A stretch of 64,000 nt of DNA from NCBI GenBank assembly GCA_038528235.1, contig JBCBEX010000001.1, positions 1 to 64,000 on the forward strand. The letters run 5' to 3'. This document shows, in pieces, positions 33,363 through 40,914 of the stretch (position 1 is its first letter; every line of letters begins with the position of its first letter). The position numbers and the translations under genes were made by a program. Under the pieces are notes generated by a model. It was not told the origin of the DNA and searched no databases. It saw only the letters and a program-made list of their open reading frames with translations. This stretch comes from JBCBEX01 sp038528235. Its GTDB lineage: Bacteria; Bacteroidota; Rhodothermia; Rhodothermales; Rubricoccaceae.

Positions 33363-34382
33363 ATGAGCGTTGTCCGCGTCAAGCGCCAGCGGGAGCGGTT
33401 CACCGTCCTCTCCACCGCCACACTCCGCACCCGCGCGCTCAGCCTCAAGGCGCGGGGGTTGTGGGCGCTCTGCCTCAGCTACCCCGACGACTGGGAGTTC
33501 CGCATCGGGCACCTCCAGAGCCAGAGCGAGCGCGACGGTCGCCGTGCTGTCCAGACCGCCTTGCGCGAGCTCGAACAAGCCGGATTAGCCGCTTTGGAGA
33601 CGCTCCGAGGCGAAGACGGCTGCCTGCGCGGCAAGCGCTGGACGATCTACGAGGAGGCTTCGCTCAACCCTGAAGCTCGCGTGTCCGCGTCCACTCCAGA
33701 CGCCGACGAGGTCGCCATGGACCTGTCGGGCGACCGACCTGCCGAAAACGTGACGGTCGGCGAGCGTGACCGTCGGGACACCCGACCGACGGCCGCGGTG
33801 CCCCAACGAAGTACTGAGCACCACGAAGCATCCAGATCACGCACGAACGAACAGCACGCATCCGGCGGCGCAACCGAAGCCCAGCCGTTGCGTCTCATCG
33901 TCGGCGATGCGGCTGCTGCGTTGCGCAACGAGGATGGGGATGCTAGTCGAGTTCCCGACGCAGCTCCTGCATCGGCCTCCGGCACGCTCCAGGCGCACGA
34001 GTGCAATGCGCGACACGAAGGCGAAGCGCAAGACGCCGCCATCCTCCTTCAACGTCGGGGGGTCGAGCCGCGCGTCGCCGCCGACCTCGCCCGGGGCTAC
34101 GGGAGAACGGCCGTCCTGCGCGCCGTGCAGCTCTACGATGAGCGTCGTCGAGGCCCCTCTCCGCCCTCGGGGCCGGGGTGGCTCGTCGCTGCGCTCCGGC
34201 GCGGCTACGCCGACGAGGTTCACCCCGAGGCCCCGCTGCTCACCTACGCCGAGATGCTGCGCTGGTGCGACTCCAACGGCGGACTGCACCGCACGTCCGA
34301 GTTCGAGCCCCACCGCCAGCCCGACGGCACCACCCTCTTCCGGCTCAGCGCCTACGGGCGTCGCTCCGCCCCCTCCTCCTGA
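33363..34382 (+). CDS. Helix-turn-helix protein, replication-initiator-like
   Basis: A 339-aa protein. Its N-terminal 100 residues look like a winged helix (TLRTRALSLKARGLWALCL, DGRRAVQTALRELEQAGLA), as in phage or plasmid replication and conversion-type HTH proteins. A polar linker of about 110 residues follows, then a C-terminal helical domain (ILLQRRGVEPRVAADLARGY, PSGPGWLVAALRRGY). The start ATG at 33363 (MSVVRVKRQRERF) is chosen because the in-frame sequence before it covers the operator region. It is divergent from the S24 repressor and first in a rightward row with the excisionase-like gene 25 bases later. A function in element replication or early gene control is inference. A palindrome CGTTGCGCAACG inside the gene (33919-33930) resembles overlapping operator half-sites. 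Confidence 0.65.
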   Translation: MSVVRVKRQRERFTVLSTATLRTRALSLKARGLWALCLSYPDDWEFRIGHLQSQSERDGRRAVQTALRELEQAGLAALETLRGEDGCLRGKRWTIYEEASLNPEARVSASTPDADEVAMDLSGDRPAENVTVGERDRRDTRPTAAVPQRSTEHHEASRSRTNEQHASGGATEAQPLRLIVGDAAAALRNEDGDASRVPDAAPASASGTLQAHECNARHEGEAQDAAILLQRRGVEPRVAADLARGYGRTAVLRAVQLYDERRRGPSPPSGPGWLVAALRRGYADEVHPEAPLLTYAEMLRWCDSNGGLHRTSEFEPHRQPDGTTLFRLSAYGRRSAPSS

Positions 34383-34407
34383 TTATTCCCTCCTGACCGC
34401 TCACGCC

Positions 34408-34734
34408 ATGTCGATGCGTTCGCGCCTCATCGTCCTCGAAGACCACGAAATCCGGCGGCTCGTCCAGGAGGCCGTCGCCGAAGCCGTCGCAGCCGTCACC
34501 GAGTTACACGCCGCCGAGGCCAAAGAGCTGCGGCGGTCGCTCTACGTGCAGAAGGGGCTGCTCACCGCCGCCGAGGCCGGGCGCGTGCTCGGGGGCGTCG
34601 GGGCCGACACCGTCATGGAGTACGTGCGGCGAAAGGGGCTGCCGTGCTACCGCCCTGGCAAGGCCCCGCTGTTCCGGCTAGAGGAGTTGCAAGCGTGGGC
34701 CGCGCGCTACCCCGACGGGAGTGAGGCTGGATGA
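34408..34734 (+). CDS. Excisionase-like / MerR-type HTH DNA-binding protein
   Basis: A 108-aa protein whose C-terminal half reads as an excisionase-family helix-turn-helix (LLTAAEAGRVLGGVGADTVMEYVRRKGLPCYRPGK followed by FRLEELQAWAA, about residues 50-100). The N-terminus is a helical, Glu/Ala-rich segment. Proteins like this bind DNA next to integrases and direct excision, or act as small regulators. It lies between two other HTH-type genes in the same direction and in the same element as the tyrosine recombinase at 36.9-38.2 kb. A longer frame covering 33766-34734 is mostly a shadow of the preceding gene. Confidence 0.7.
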   Translation: MSMRSRLIVLEDHEIRRLVQEAVAEAVAAVTELHAAEAKELRRSLYVQKGLLTAAEAGRVLGGVGADTVMEYVRRKGLPCYRPGKAPLFRLEELQAWAARYPDGSEAG

Positions 34735-35719
34735 GGATACATGGCTAACAGCAAGGATTATCTTTCGCACAACCAAAGATGTTCTTTGCCTCGTGCCTGC
34801 GGATTCGTCTTCCTCCTCTGCCGAAATCGGTCGCCAAGCACAAGATGCCGCCCTCAATGCTGTGTGGCGCCAGTGGAACGCGCTCGGAGCCACGGGCGGG
34901 GCCTCCGATGCGCCACGCACCACCCTCGACCCCGAAGCGCTCGTCCTAGCATCCACGTTGCTCCTGGACCGCGAGCGACGGCTCGGCGACTTCCTCCTAT
35001 GGTGGGCGAACACAGGGGCGTGCCTGCTGAGCGTGCAGCGGACGCGTTCGCTCCTGAAGGTCCTGCCAGGGACCGCAGCCGAATCGCGGGCCCCGTTCGC
35101 CGCCTCCGCCGTTCAGGCCGGCGACCGCCGGTGGAAGTCCCTTGCCGGTCCTCGTGGGCTCGACGCCCGGCCGGGTAAAGGAACGGCCGCGCCCATGCTC
35201 ACCACGCCCGCCGCCCTTGTGCTCCGCCTGCGGGCAGCATTCGGCGTCAGCGCCAAGGCCGACGTGATCGCCCTACTGCTGGGGCTGGAGCGTGCAGCCA
35301 CGGTCCGGGATATAGCCGAAGCGGCAGGGTACACAACCGTCGCCGTCCGGAGTGCGCTCAGCGAGGTAGCGCTAGCCGGGTTCGCCACCGAGACCGGCGC
35401 GACCCCGACGGCATATCGGGCAACGCGACGGGAGGCCTGGACGGAGTTGCTCAACGCACCGCCGCTCGCCTGGGGCTTTTGGGCCGAGCGCTACGCCGTG
35501 CTCCTCGACATCGCCGCGTGGGGAGCACAGGCCGAAGCGAGAGGATGGTCCGCGTATGTGGCTTCATCGAAGGCCCGCGACCTCACGGAGCGCCACGCTC
35601 GTGCGTTCCGACGGTGGGTGCCCAACGTCCAGATAGGCCGACCAGGAAGTGACGCGACAGCGTCAGCGATCAGAGCGATTTTAAGCGTCCTCGGAGCATC
35701 GAGTACCTCCGAGTGGTGA
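34721..35719 (+). CDS. Hypothetical protein with winged-helix-like segment
   Basis: A 332-aa protein I do not recognise. It opens with a GTG that overlaps the end of the excisionase-like gene by 14 bases; a later start is possible, for example the ATG that opens MLTTPAALVLRLRAAFG near 35194. Residues about 165-235 look like a winged helix (ADVIALLLGLERAATVRDIAEAAGYTTVAVRSALSEV). The last 100 residues are aromatic-rich. No membrane helices or catalytic motif are visible. Translational overlap with the excisionase-like gene suggests co-regulation, so it is probably an element-encoded regulator or a cargo protein, perhaps an antitoxin- or defence-type regulator. Confidence 0.5.
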   Translation: MRLDEDTWLTARIIFRTTKDVLCLVPADSSSSSAEIGRQAQDAALNAVWRQWNALGATGGASDAPRTTLDPEALVLASTLLLDRERRLGDFLLWWANTGACLLSVQRTRSLLKVLPGTAAESRAPFAASAVQAGDRRWKSLAGPRGLDARPGKGTAAPMLTTPAALVLRLRAAFGVSAKADVIALLLGLERAATVRDIAEAAGYTTVAVRSALSEVALAGFATETGATPTAYRATRREAWTELLNAPPLAWGFWAERYAVLLDIAAWGAQAEARGWSAYVASSKARDLTERHARAFRRWVPNVQIGRPGSDATASAIRAILSVLGASSTSEW

Positions 35720-35754
35720 TATCCAACCTGCCAGGTCGCTCATATGCGGAATCG

Positions 35755-36768
35755 TCACTCTCTGAAAATGGGTGCGCACAGATCGGGATTTAGACTCAAG
35801 GCCTCTTCCTGATCAAAGTTCGCAGTAAATGCAGTTCGAGCTGTTTCGTTGGGGAGCACGACGTAGTCTCCCACATTCATGCCCCCACAGCTGTATCTAC
35901 TCTCATCGATATCATGCTGAGTGCACTGTTTGCCCTGAGTTGCCAGTAGCAACGTCCCACGTGCCAAGATGTACGCTGCGTGTTCAAACGCGCCTGCCTG
36001 GAAGAAGCCACCTAAGCCGTCCGCGAAATTATACCGCCTCGACGTAGCATCTGGTAAGGCTAGCGGCGCAACCCAGCCGACAAGCGTATAGAGGATCTCA
36101 CCTGTTTCGTGGATGATGTACGTCTCGTTGTCATGTGATCTCTTCCACGCGTGAGCTCTGGGAGAAGAGTTGAACACGTACGCTGGCACTCCTTCTTCGT
36201 GCCTTGATACTGTGAGCGCTAATCCACCACCGAGAGAGTGCCCAGTGACAGAGAACTCGGTATAGGGATACTTCTCTCGAACCAAGCCAAACACTCGCTG
36301 AGCCTCAATGTAGGCTGGTGGATAGGGAGACAGAGAGAAATTGGAAAAGAGCCAGTCATACAAGCTATTCGTTCCTTCGTAAGCAACGACACCCTTAGAC
36401 GAATCCGCATTGAGGTAAAGGTCTGCGGCCAGTCCATTCCACGTCGTATATCGCTGCTCTAAAGACCAGCCAGGAATGGTAAAGGTGGGATCGTCATCAT
36501 CGTAGGTGTTACTGGCCATCATTGCATACTCGAACACCTTGCCTGCAATCAGATGCGACTCAGGGAGCCAGTTCCTCCAAGAGTAACATGAGAGATAGTC
36601 GATATTGGTGTTTTCGGTGTCATTTTTCCACGCGCTTTCGCTCTCATACGCTTTATCAAGCCGATGGGCACCCGTGAGGAGTTCCCGTCCATTGCCTTCA
36701 CGAATTGGCCCAGGGATACATCCAGACAGGACGACCGAACAGAGTGCGAGCAGTCGGAGTGTGTGCAT
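35755..36768 (-). CDS. Lipase-like (class 3 fold) lipoprotein
   Basis: A 337-aa putative outer-membrane or periplasmic lipoprotein with a signal peptide ending in lipobox VLSGC (Cys at about residue 17). The nucleophile elbow is VTGHSLGGGLAL, and the strand GVVAYEGTNSLYDWL before it is typical of class 3 lipases. Candidate Asp and His of the triad follow but cannot be fixed by eye. The gene is visibly poorer in G+C than its surroundings and has rarer codons, a sign of separate acquisition. It sits between the element's regulatory genes and the integrase, in the integrase direction, which is typical for a carried accessory gene. A secreted anti-competitor or nutrient lipase is possible; no immunity gene is seen. 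Confidence 0.8.
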   Translation of the reverse strand: MHTLRLLALCSVVLSGCIPGPIREGNGRELLTGAHRLDKAYESESAWKNDTENTNIDYLSCYSWRNWLPESHLIAGKVFEYAMMASNTYDDDDPTFTIPGWSLEQRYTTWNGLAADLYLNADSSKGVVAYEGTNSLYDWLFSNFSLSPYPPAYIEAQRVFGLVREKYPYTEFSVTGHSLGGGLALTVSRHEEGVPAYVFNSSPRAHAWKRSHDNETYIIHETGEILYTLVGWVAPLALPDATSRRYNFADGLGGFFQAGAFEHAAYILARGTLLLATQGKQCTQHDIDESRYSCGGMNVGDYVVLPNETARTAFTANFDQEEALSLNPDLCAPIFRE

Positions 36769-36883
36769 AGGACAAAATGGCTTGAGGCTATTCGCCTAGA
36801 TACAAAATAAAGGTCATACCATCAAGCTTTAGGGAGCATTCAGTCACCCCAGAGTATCCACAATCCTAACTACTGCGTATCCA

Positions 36884-38206
36884 TCAGAGCCGAACTGAGC
36901 GCATGGCATCGTCGGCCGTCGAGCGTTCGAAGCCGCGGAGGTACTGCTCCGTGACGCGAACCGACGAGTGCCCCAGGATGCGCTGGATCGTGTGCACGTC
37001 CGTGCCCTGGTCCAGGAGATAGCCTGCCAGCGAGTGGCGCGACAGGTGGAAGCCCACCTTGCGCGGTGTCCCTTCGGCGTCGACCAGCCCCGCATGCAGC
37101 GCGATCTTGCGGAGGTACTTGTTCGCCAGCGCATTGCGCGCCGCGATCGCGTTGTGGCGGCCCTGCGGCGTCGAGAGATCGTAGCCGTCGAGGATCTCGA
37201 AGACCCGCTCATCCGGCGTCATCGAGCGCCAGCCGCGCTGGTCGAGCAGCGCCACCGCGTCCGGGACCAGCAGCACCCCGTGCAGCTCCTTCGTCTTCCC
37301 CATGCGGTAGAACACCCGCACCTCCTCCCCGTCGGGCGTCTCCGTGATCCGGAGGTGCTCGCGGCGGAGGCCCGCCACGTCCGAGAAACGCATCCCGCCC
37401 GCGTAGAACGCAAAGAGCCACCAGTCACGCACGTCGCGGATGCGGCCCGGGGGGAGGGTGCAGCGGGCCAGCGCGCGGACCTCGTCGAGCGACAGCTTGC
37501 GCTTGCGTGCGCGCTCCTTCTTCAGCTTCACCGCCTTGAACGGGTCCGGGCCGTACGGGATGGCCCCCTCCTCCACCGCCTGGCGGTAGAGCTTCGCCAC
37601 CGACGTGACCGCCTTGTGGACCGTGTTGGGTCGGTTGCCGCAGCCGCCCTCCGCCTTCGGCGCCGCGAGGTGCGCGTGGAAACGGCGCACCAGCCGCGGC
37701 GTCACCGCCTGGAAGGGTAGTTCGGTGCGACCCGTCTCCCGGTGGTGCCACGCCGCCAGCTTCAGCAGGCCCGAGCGGTAGGCCTGGAAGGTGTTGATCT
37801 GGCCGCGGGTGCGGTAGCCCTCCAGCACGTCGCGGGCGTAGGCCAAGAAGTCGGCCTCGGGGCCCGTGCCCGGCGCAAAGGCCGGCGGCTCCGGCTCTGG
37901 CATGATCGCCGCGCGGACGCGGTCGCGGAGCGTGGCCGCCGAGACCCGCCTGGCCGGGTCGAGCGTCAGCCTCGTGAGCTCGGCCTGAGCGCGGGCGAGC
38001 ACATGCTGGAGGTGCTCATTGAGGCGCTCCGCCTCCGGGTGGCGTTTGCGGACCGAGGCCGAGCGGTCGTTCCAGTCCTTCGGCTTCAGCGTGAGGCCCA
38101 GCGAGAGGACCGCGCGGGCGTTGCCGTGGCGGCAGGTGAGGTAGAGCGGCGCGGTGCCATCGGCGCGGCGCTCGGCGGTGCGAAGAGCGATCTTAACAGA
38201 GGCCAC
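36884..38206 (-). CDS. Tyrosine recombinase / site-specific integrase
   Basis: A 440-aa integrase of the Bacteroidota phage/ICE type. An N-terminal arm-binding domain (VKIALRTAERRADGTAPLYL) is followed by a SAM-like core-binding domain. The catalytic domain has the first Arg in GGMRFSDVAGL near residue 270, the box HLSRHSLAGYLL near 388, LGHSSVRVTEQY, and the nucleophile Tyr near 420. All key residues are present, so it should be active. It reads leftward toward the rest of the element, while its start faces a 290-base repeat-rich gap before queE. That gap is the likely place for arm-type sites and an attachment site. It presumably mobilises at least the 32.4-38.2 kb block and perhaps the defence island. 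Confidence 0.93.
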   Translation of the reverse strand: MASVKIALRTAERRADGTAPLYLTCRHGNARAVLSLGLTLKPKDWNDRSASVRKRHPEAERLNEHLQHVLARAQAELTRLTLDPARRVSAATLRDRVRAAIMPEPEPPAFAPGTGPEADFLAYARDVLEGYRTRGQINTFQAYRSGLLKLAAWHHRETGRTELPFQAVTPRLVRRFHAHLAAPKAEGGCGNRPNTVHKAVTSVAKLYRQAVEEGAIPYGPDPFKAVKLKKERARKRKLSLDEVRALARCTLPPGRIRDVRDWWLFAFYAGGMRFSDVAGLRREHLRITETPDGEEVRVFYRMGKTKELHGVLLVPDAVALLDQRGWRSMTPDERVFEILDGYDLSTPQGRHNAIAARNALANKYLRKIALHAGLVDAEGTPRKVGFHLSRHSLAGYLLDQGTDVHTIQRILGHSSVRVTEQYLRGFERSTADDAMRSVRL

Positions 38207-38237
38207 AGCGGAGGGGCGAGCGGGAGCGAGGAGGGGG

Positions 38238-38346
38238 CCGGCAGTGCCCGCGAGACACTGCCGGAAACACTGCCGGTTTTTGCCCAGGACACTGCCGGCT
38301 TATCTGGGACAACAGATGTTTCACCGGCTAATTTAGCCCATATGGG
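38238..38346. repeat. Repeated CACTGCCGG motifs and palindromes upstream of the integrase gene
   Basis: ACACTGCCGG occurs at 38255-38264, 38267-38276 and 38289-38298, with an inverted copy of its CACTGCCGG part at 38238-38246. Close by are the palindromes GGCTAA-T-TTAGCC (38326-38338) and CCCATATGGG (38337-38346). Short clustered repeats next to a tyrosine recombinase gene resemble arm-type integrase binding sites with a core or promoter beside them. The exact attachment core cannot be fixed without the other end. Confidence 0.55.
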
Positions 38347-38408
38347 GCGATTTTCCCAGGAAACCGGTAGAAAGCCAGGCCCTAGTTTGACTCCCGGCAT
38401 CTCCACAC

Positions 38409-38453
38409 AAAAGTGCCCTATTTCAGCCATTTTAGGCGAAATGGGGCACTTTT
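38409..38453. terminator. Stem-loop terminator between queE and the integrase
   Basis: AAAAGTGCCCTATTTC (38409-38424) pairs with GAAATGGGGCACTTTT (38438-38453), 16 base pairs with one G-T type mismatch and a 13-base loop. A-tract and T-tract flanks make it work in both directions. It lies 45 bases after the queE stop, so it should end the queC-queE transcript and insulate it from the integrase region. Confidence 0.8.
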
Positions 38454-38497
38454 CGTTTGGGCACTGCCAGCCTGGTACACCCTTGCCGGAGTGGCCC

Positions 38498-39307
38498 TCA
38501 GTCGACGCCGAGCAGCTTGTGGGTCTGGACCGAGACGCGCCAGAACGGGCGCTCCTGAGCCAGGGCAACGGCGAGGCGCGTGGCTTCGTCGCGGCGCGGG
38601 CCGTCCTCGGGTTGGAGCCAGGCGTAGCGCCGCGGGCGGCCTGCGACCGTGTGCGGGCGCAGCCGCTCGGCAAACGCCGCGTAGGCATCGGGGTGGTAGT
38701 CTGGCACCACCAGCTTCAACTCGTCCATCCACTCCAGCGCGAGTTGGGCTGCGGGTAGCTTGGGGCTGCATACGATCCAGTCCGGCGGTACGAAGCTACC
38801 CTCTGGTGTTGCAAAGGATCGGGCCAGCGGGACGGTCCCGTTCGTCTCCGTTGCCACCTCAAAGCCAGCGTTGTGCAGCGCATGCACCAGCGCCGCGTCT
38901 GCCTGCAGAAGCGGCTCGCCGCCGGTCAGCACCACGAAGCGCACGGGGTCCTCGCCGTTCGCGTCCGCCGCCTGGCAGACCTCCGCTACGAGGTCGTCGG
39001 TGGAGAGCTTCACGCTGCCGCGCTTGCGGAAGTCGGTATCACACCAGAGCGGGCATGCCGCACCCGTGCGTGCCGCGTCGCGGTCGCGGTCCGTCTCCTC
39101 GCCCGACCACATGTTGCAGCCAGCGAATCGCACGAACACGGCAGCGCGGCCAGCCCACACACCCTCGCCTTGGAGGGTGCGCCAGACGGCCTTCGTCGCA
39201 TAGCGCTTGACGCCGCCCAGGCGGGGCGAGTCGGTTCGGCGCTGCGCCAAGCCTTGCTCGTTCGTGAAGCCACGCTCGTTGGAAAGGAGCTGGGTCGCTG
39301 TGCTCAT
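38498..39307 (-). CDS. queE: 7-carboxy-7-deazaguanine synthase (QueE)
   Basis: A radical-SAM enzyme of preQ0/queuosine synthesis, converting CPH4 to CDG. About 269 aa from ATG 39307, fixed by the ATGA overlap with the queC stop. It has TLQGEGVWAGRAAVFVRFAGCN, the substrate/SAM loop TGGEPLLQ, CDTDF and ELKLVVPDYHPD near the C-terminus. The cluster cysteines are in the expanded form, with about 20 residues between the first Cys and CPLWC, and the last two Cys are three residues apart rather than the usual two; this is unusual and worth checking. It follows queC in an operon, ends at the stem-loop 38409-38453, and is the first clearly chromosomal gene right of the mobile element. Confidence 0.9.
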   Translation of the reverse strand: MSTATQLLSNERGFTNEQGLAQRRTDSPRLGGVKRYATKAVWRTLQGEGVWAGRAAVFVRFAGCNMWSGEETDRDRDAARTGAACPLWCDTDFRKRGSVKLSTDDLVAEVCQAADANGEDPVRFVVLTGGEPLLQADAALVHALHNAGFEVATETNGTVPLARSFATPEGSFVPPDWIVCSPKLPAAQLALEWMDELKLVVPDYHPDAYAAFAERLRPHTVAGRPRRYAWLQPEDGPRRDEATRLAVALAQERPFWRVSVQTHKLLGVD

Positions 39308-40035
39308 ACCCATCCGTTGGCTTTCGCCTCGGCATAGCCCGCGGCCCGTAGTTCCGACGCGGGGTTGTCGAGGCGTCCGTAGCCCCACTCATGTAGCGTC
39401 GAGCGGTCGCCGTTGTAGTCCGTGTGGCTCAGCGTCCGGACAGCCTCCAGCACATCGACGCCGTCGACGCGGCCGAGGTCGCGGGCGAGCTTCCACGTCT
39501 CGGCTTTGGTGAGGTACATCAGCGGCGTGTGGACGCGCAGGTCGCGGTCGAGCGCGAGTGTCATCGTCGTCTGGAGGCTGTCCACGAAGACGCGGCGGCA
39601 GTCCGGATACCCTGAGAAATCGGTCTGGCACATGCCGCCGACGAGGTCGGTGATGCCGCGCGTGTAGGCGAACGACGCTGCCATCGTGAGGAACACAGCG
39701 TTGCGCCCCGGCACGAACGAGGCCGGAAGGCCGGGCGCGAGGTCGTGAGCCGCGCTGACGTCTTTGTCGTGCTCGGTGAGGGCGCTGCCGGAGAGAAGCC
39801 CCGTGATGTCGAGCACTGTCAGCGGCACGCCCGCAAGGTCGGCGATGGCCTGCGCCTGCCCGAGTTCGACGGCGTGCTTCTGGCCGTAGCGAAACGCGAC
39901 CGCCTGAACCTCGTCGAAGCCGCCAAAATCGGGGTGAAGGGCCCAGAAGAGGCAGGTCGTCGAGTCCTGGCCGCCCGAAAAAAGGACGAGCGCGCGGCGC
40001 GGTTGGTGAGGTGTGCTTGGAAGAGGCGCTTCCAT
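39304..40035 (-). CDS. queC: 7-cyano-7-deazaguanine (preQ0) synthase (QueC)
   Basis: An ATP-dependent enzyme making preQ0 from CDG, about 243 aa from ATG 40035. The PP-loop ATP motif LVLFSGGQDSTTCLFW is at residues 15-30, and a Cys-containing segment MCQTDFSGYPDCR supports the structural zinc site, with the last third carrying family sequence FVDSLQTTMTLALD. The start is chosen because MEAPLPSTPHQPRRALVLF begins the folded domain; a longer in-frame start at 40164 is unlikely. It overlaps queE by four bases. No queD, queF or tgt is visible here. It is divergent from coaE, about 210 bases away. Confidence 0.93.
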   Translation of the reverse strand: MEAPLPSTPHQPRRALVLFSGGQDSTTCLFWALHPDFGGFDEVQAVAFRYGQKHAVELGQAQAIADLAGVPLTVLDITGLLSGSALTEHDKDVSAAHDLAPGLPASFVPGRNAVFLTMAASFAYTRGITDLVGGMCQTDFSGYPDCRRVFVDSLQTTMTLALDRDLRVHTPLMYLTKAETWKLARDLGRVDGVDVLEAVRTLSHTDYNGDRSTLHEWGYGRLDNPASELRAAGYAEAKANGWV

Positions 40036-40244
40036 GAGAGCGCGGCGTGGCGAAATCAGAAAAAGATGACGAGGTGGTACACGCACGTCGCCGCTTGGTT
40101 GTGACGAGAGCCGGGTGAAAGCGCGAGCGTTCGTCGAAGAGTGCGTTTGTCGGGACCTCGGCAAGCAAGCGCCCGACGGGCTCCGGTATGTTGAACGCGC
40201 CCCTCCAGACTCGCAGCGTCTCTTCCTTTGCCTCGTGGCTCTCC

Positions 40245-40880
40245 ATGATCTCTCTCGGCATCACTGGCGGTATCGGCAGCGGCAAGTCGTCGGCGGTGGC
40301 ACGGCTGGCAGCGAAGTCAGGCGTGCGTGTGCTCCTGGCCGACGGCCTCGCCAAGCGGCTCATGCGGGAGGACGCTGCGCTGCGAGCCGACCTCGTCGCG
40401 GCGTTTGGGCCGCAGACCTACGACGCGGACGATCGCCTCAACCGGGCCTGGCTCGCCCAGCAGGTCTTCGGCGACGACGCCCGGCTAGCGCAACTCAACG
40501 CGTTGGTGCACCCGCGCGTCCGCACAGCCTTTCTCGACGCCCAGGCCGAGGCCGAAGCGGACGGCGTGCGGCTGTTCGTCTACGAGGCGGCGCTCCTCTT
40601 CGAAACCGAAGCCGAACAGCATCTCGATGCGGTTGCGGTCGTGGACGCCCCGGTGGAAACCCGGATAGCGCGGGTGCTCGCGCGCGACGGCGTGACGCGG
40701 GCGCAGGTCGAGGCGCGGATGCAGCACCAGCTTGCTCCCGAGACCCTGCGGGCGCGCGCCGACTACGTGCTCGACAACGGCGGTACGCTCGACGCCCTCC
40801 ACGCCCAGGTAGACGCGCTCTACGCCCGCCTCCTCGACACAGCCGCCACTGGGGAGGGGCATGAGGATGCGGCCGCGTGA
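40245..40880 (+). CDS. coaE: Dephospho-CoA kinase
   Basis: Last step of coenzyme A synthesis, phosphorylating dephospho-CoA. About 211 aa from ATG 40245 (MISLGITGGIGSGKS), the normal family length. It has the P-loop GGIGSGKS at residues 8-15, the ADGLAKRLM segment (family D-x(2)-A-R-x-hydrophobic) and FVYEAALLFE (usual DvPLLfE). A longer start at 40188 adds 19 residues before the P-loop strand and is unlikely. It is convergent with the hybrid kinase gene, with a stem-loop between. Confidence 0.93.
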   Translation: MISLGITGGIGSGKSSAVARLAAKSGVRVLLADGLAKRLMREDAALRADLVAAFGPQTYDADDRLNRAWLAQQVFGDDARLAQLNALVHPRVRTAFLDAQAEAEADGVRLFVYEAALLFETEAEQHLDAVAVVDAPVETRIARVLARDGVTRAQVEARMQHQLAPETLRARADYVLDNGGTLDALHAQVDALYARLLDTAATGEGHEDAAA

Positions 40881-40906
40881 ACGAGAACAGCCGCGTTCAC
40901 ACGGCC
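40871..40906. terminator. Bidirectional stem-loop between coaE and the hybrid kinase
   Basis: GGCCGCGTGAACG (40871-40883) pairs with CGTTCACACGGCC (40894-40906), 13 pairs with one mismatch and a 10-base loop. It overlaps the coaE stop and lies just before the convergent kinase stop at 40915. No long T-run follows, so it may act as a convergent-gene barrier. Confidence 0.55.
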
Positions 40907-40914
40907 CTACCAGG

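Noticed and set aside
33766..34734. Long 322-codon frame ending with the excisionase-like protein
   Set aside because: Its first two thirds are a frame-shadow of the HTH gene 33363-34382 (Pro/Ser/Arg-rich); only the part from ATG 34408 is convincing.
38238..38298. CRISPR-like repeat array
   Set aside because: Copies are only 10 bases with 2-12 base spacing and no cas gene nearby; arm-type sites fit better.
38498..40035. queE-queC as part of a 7-deazaguanine DNA-modification (Dpd-like) defence system
   Set aside because: No dpdA/tgt-like transglycosylase or other Dpd gene is visible, and the pair is separated from the island by the integrase and a terminator. tRNA queuosine synthesis is the simpler role.
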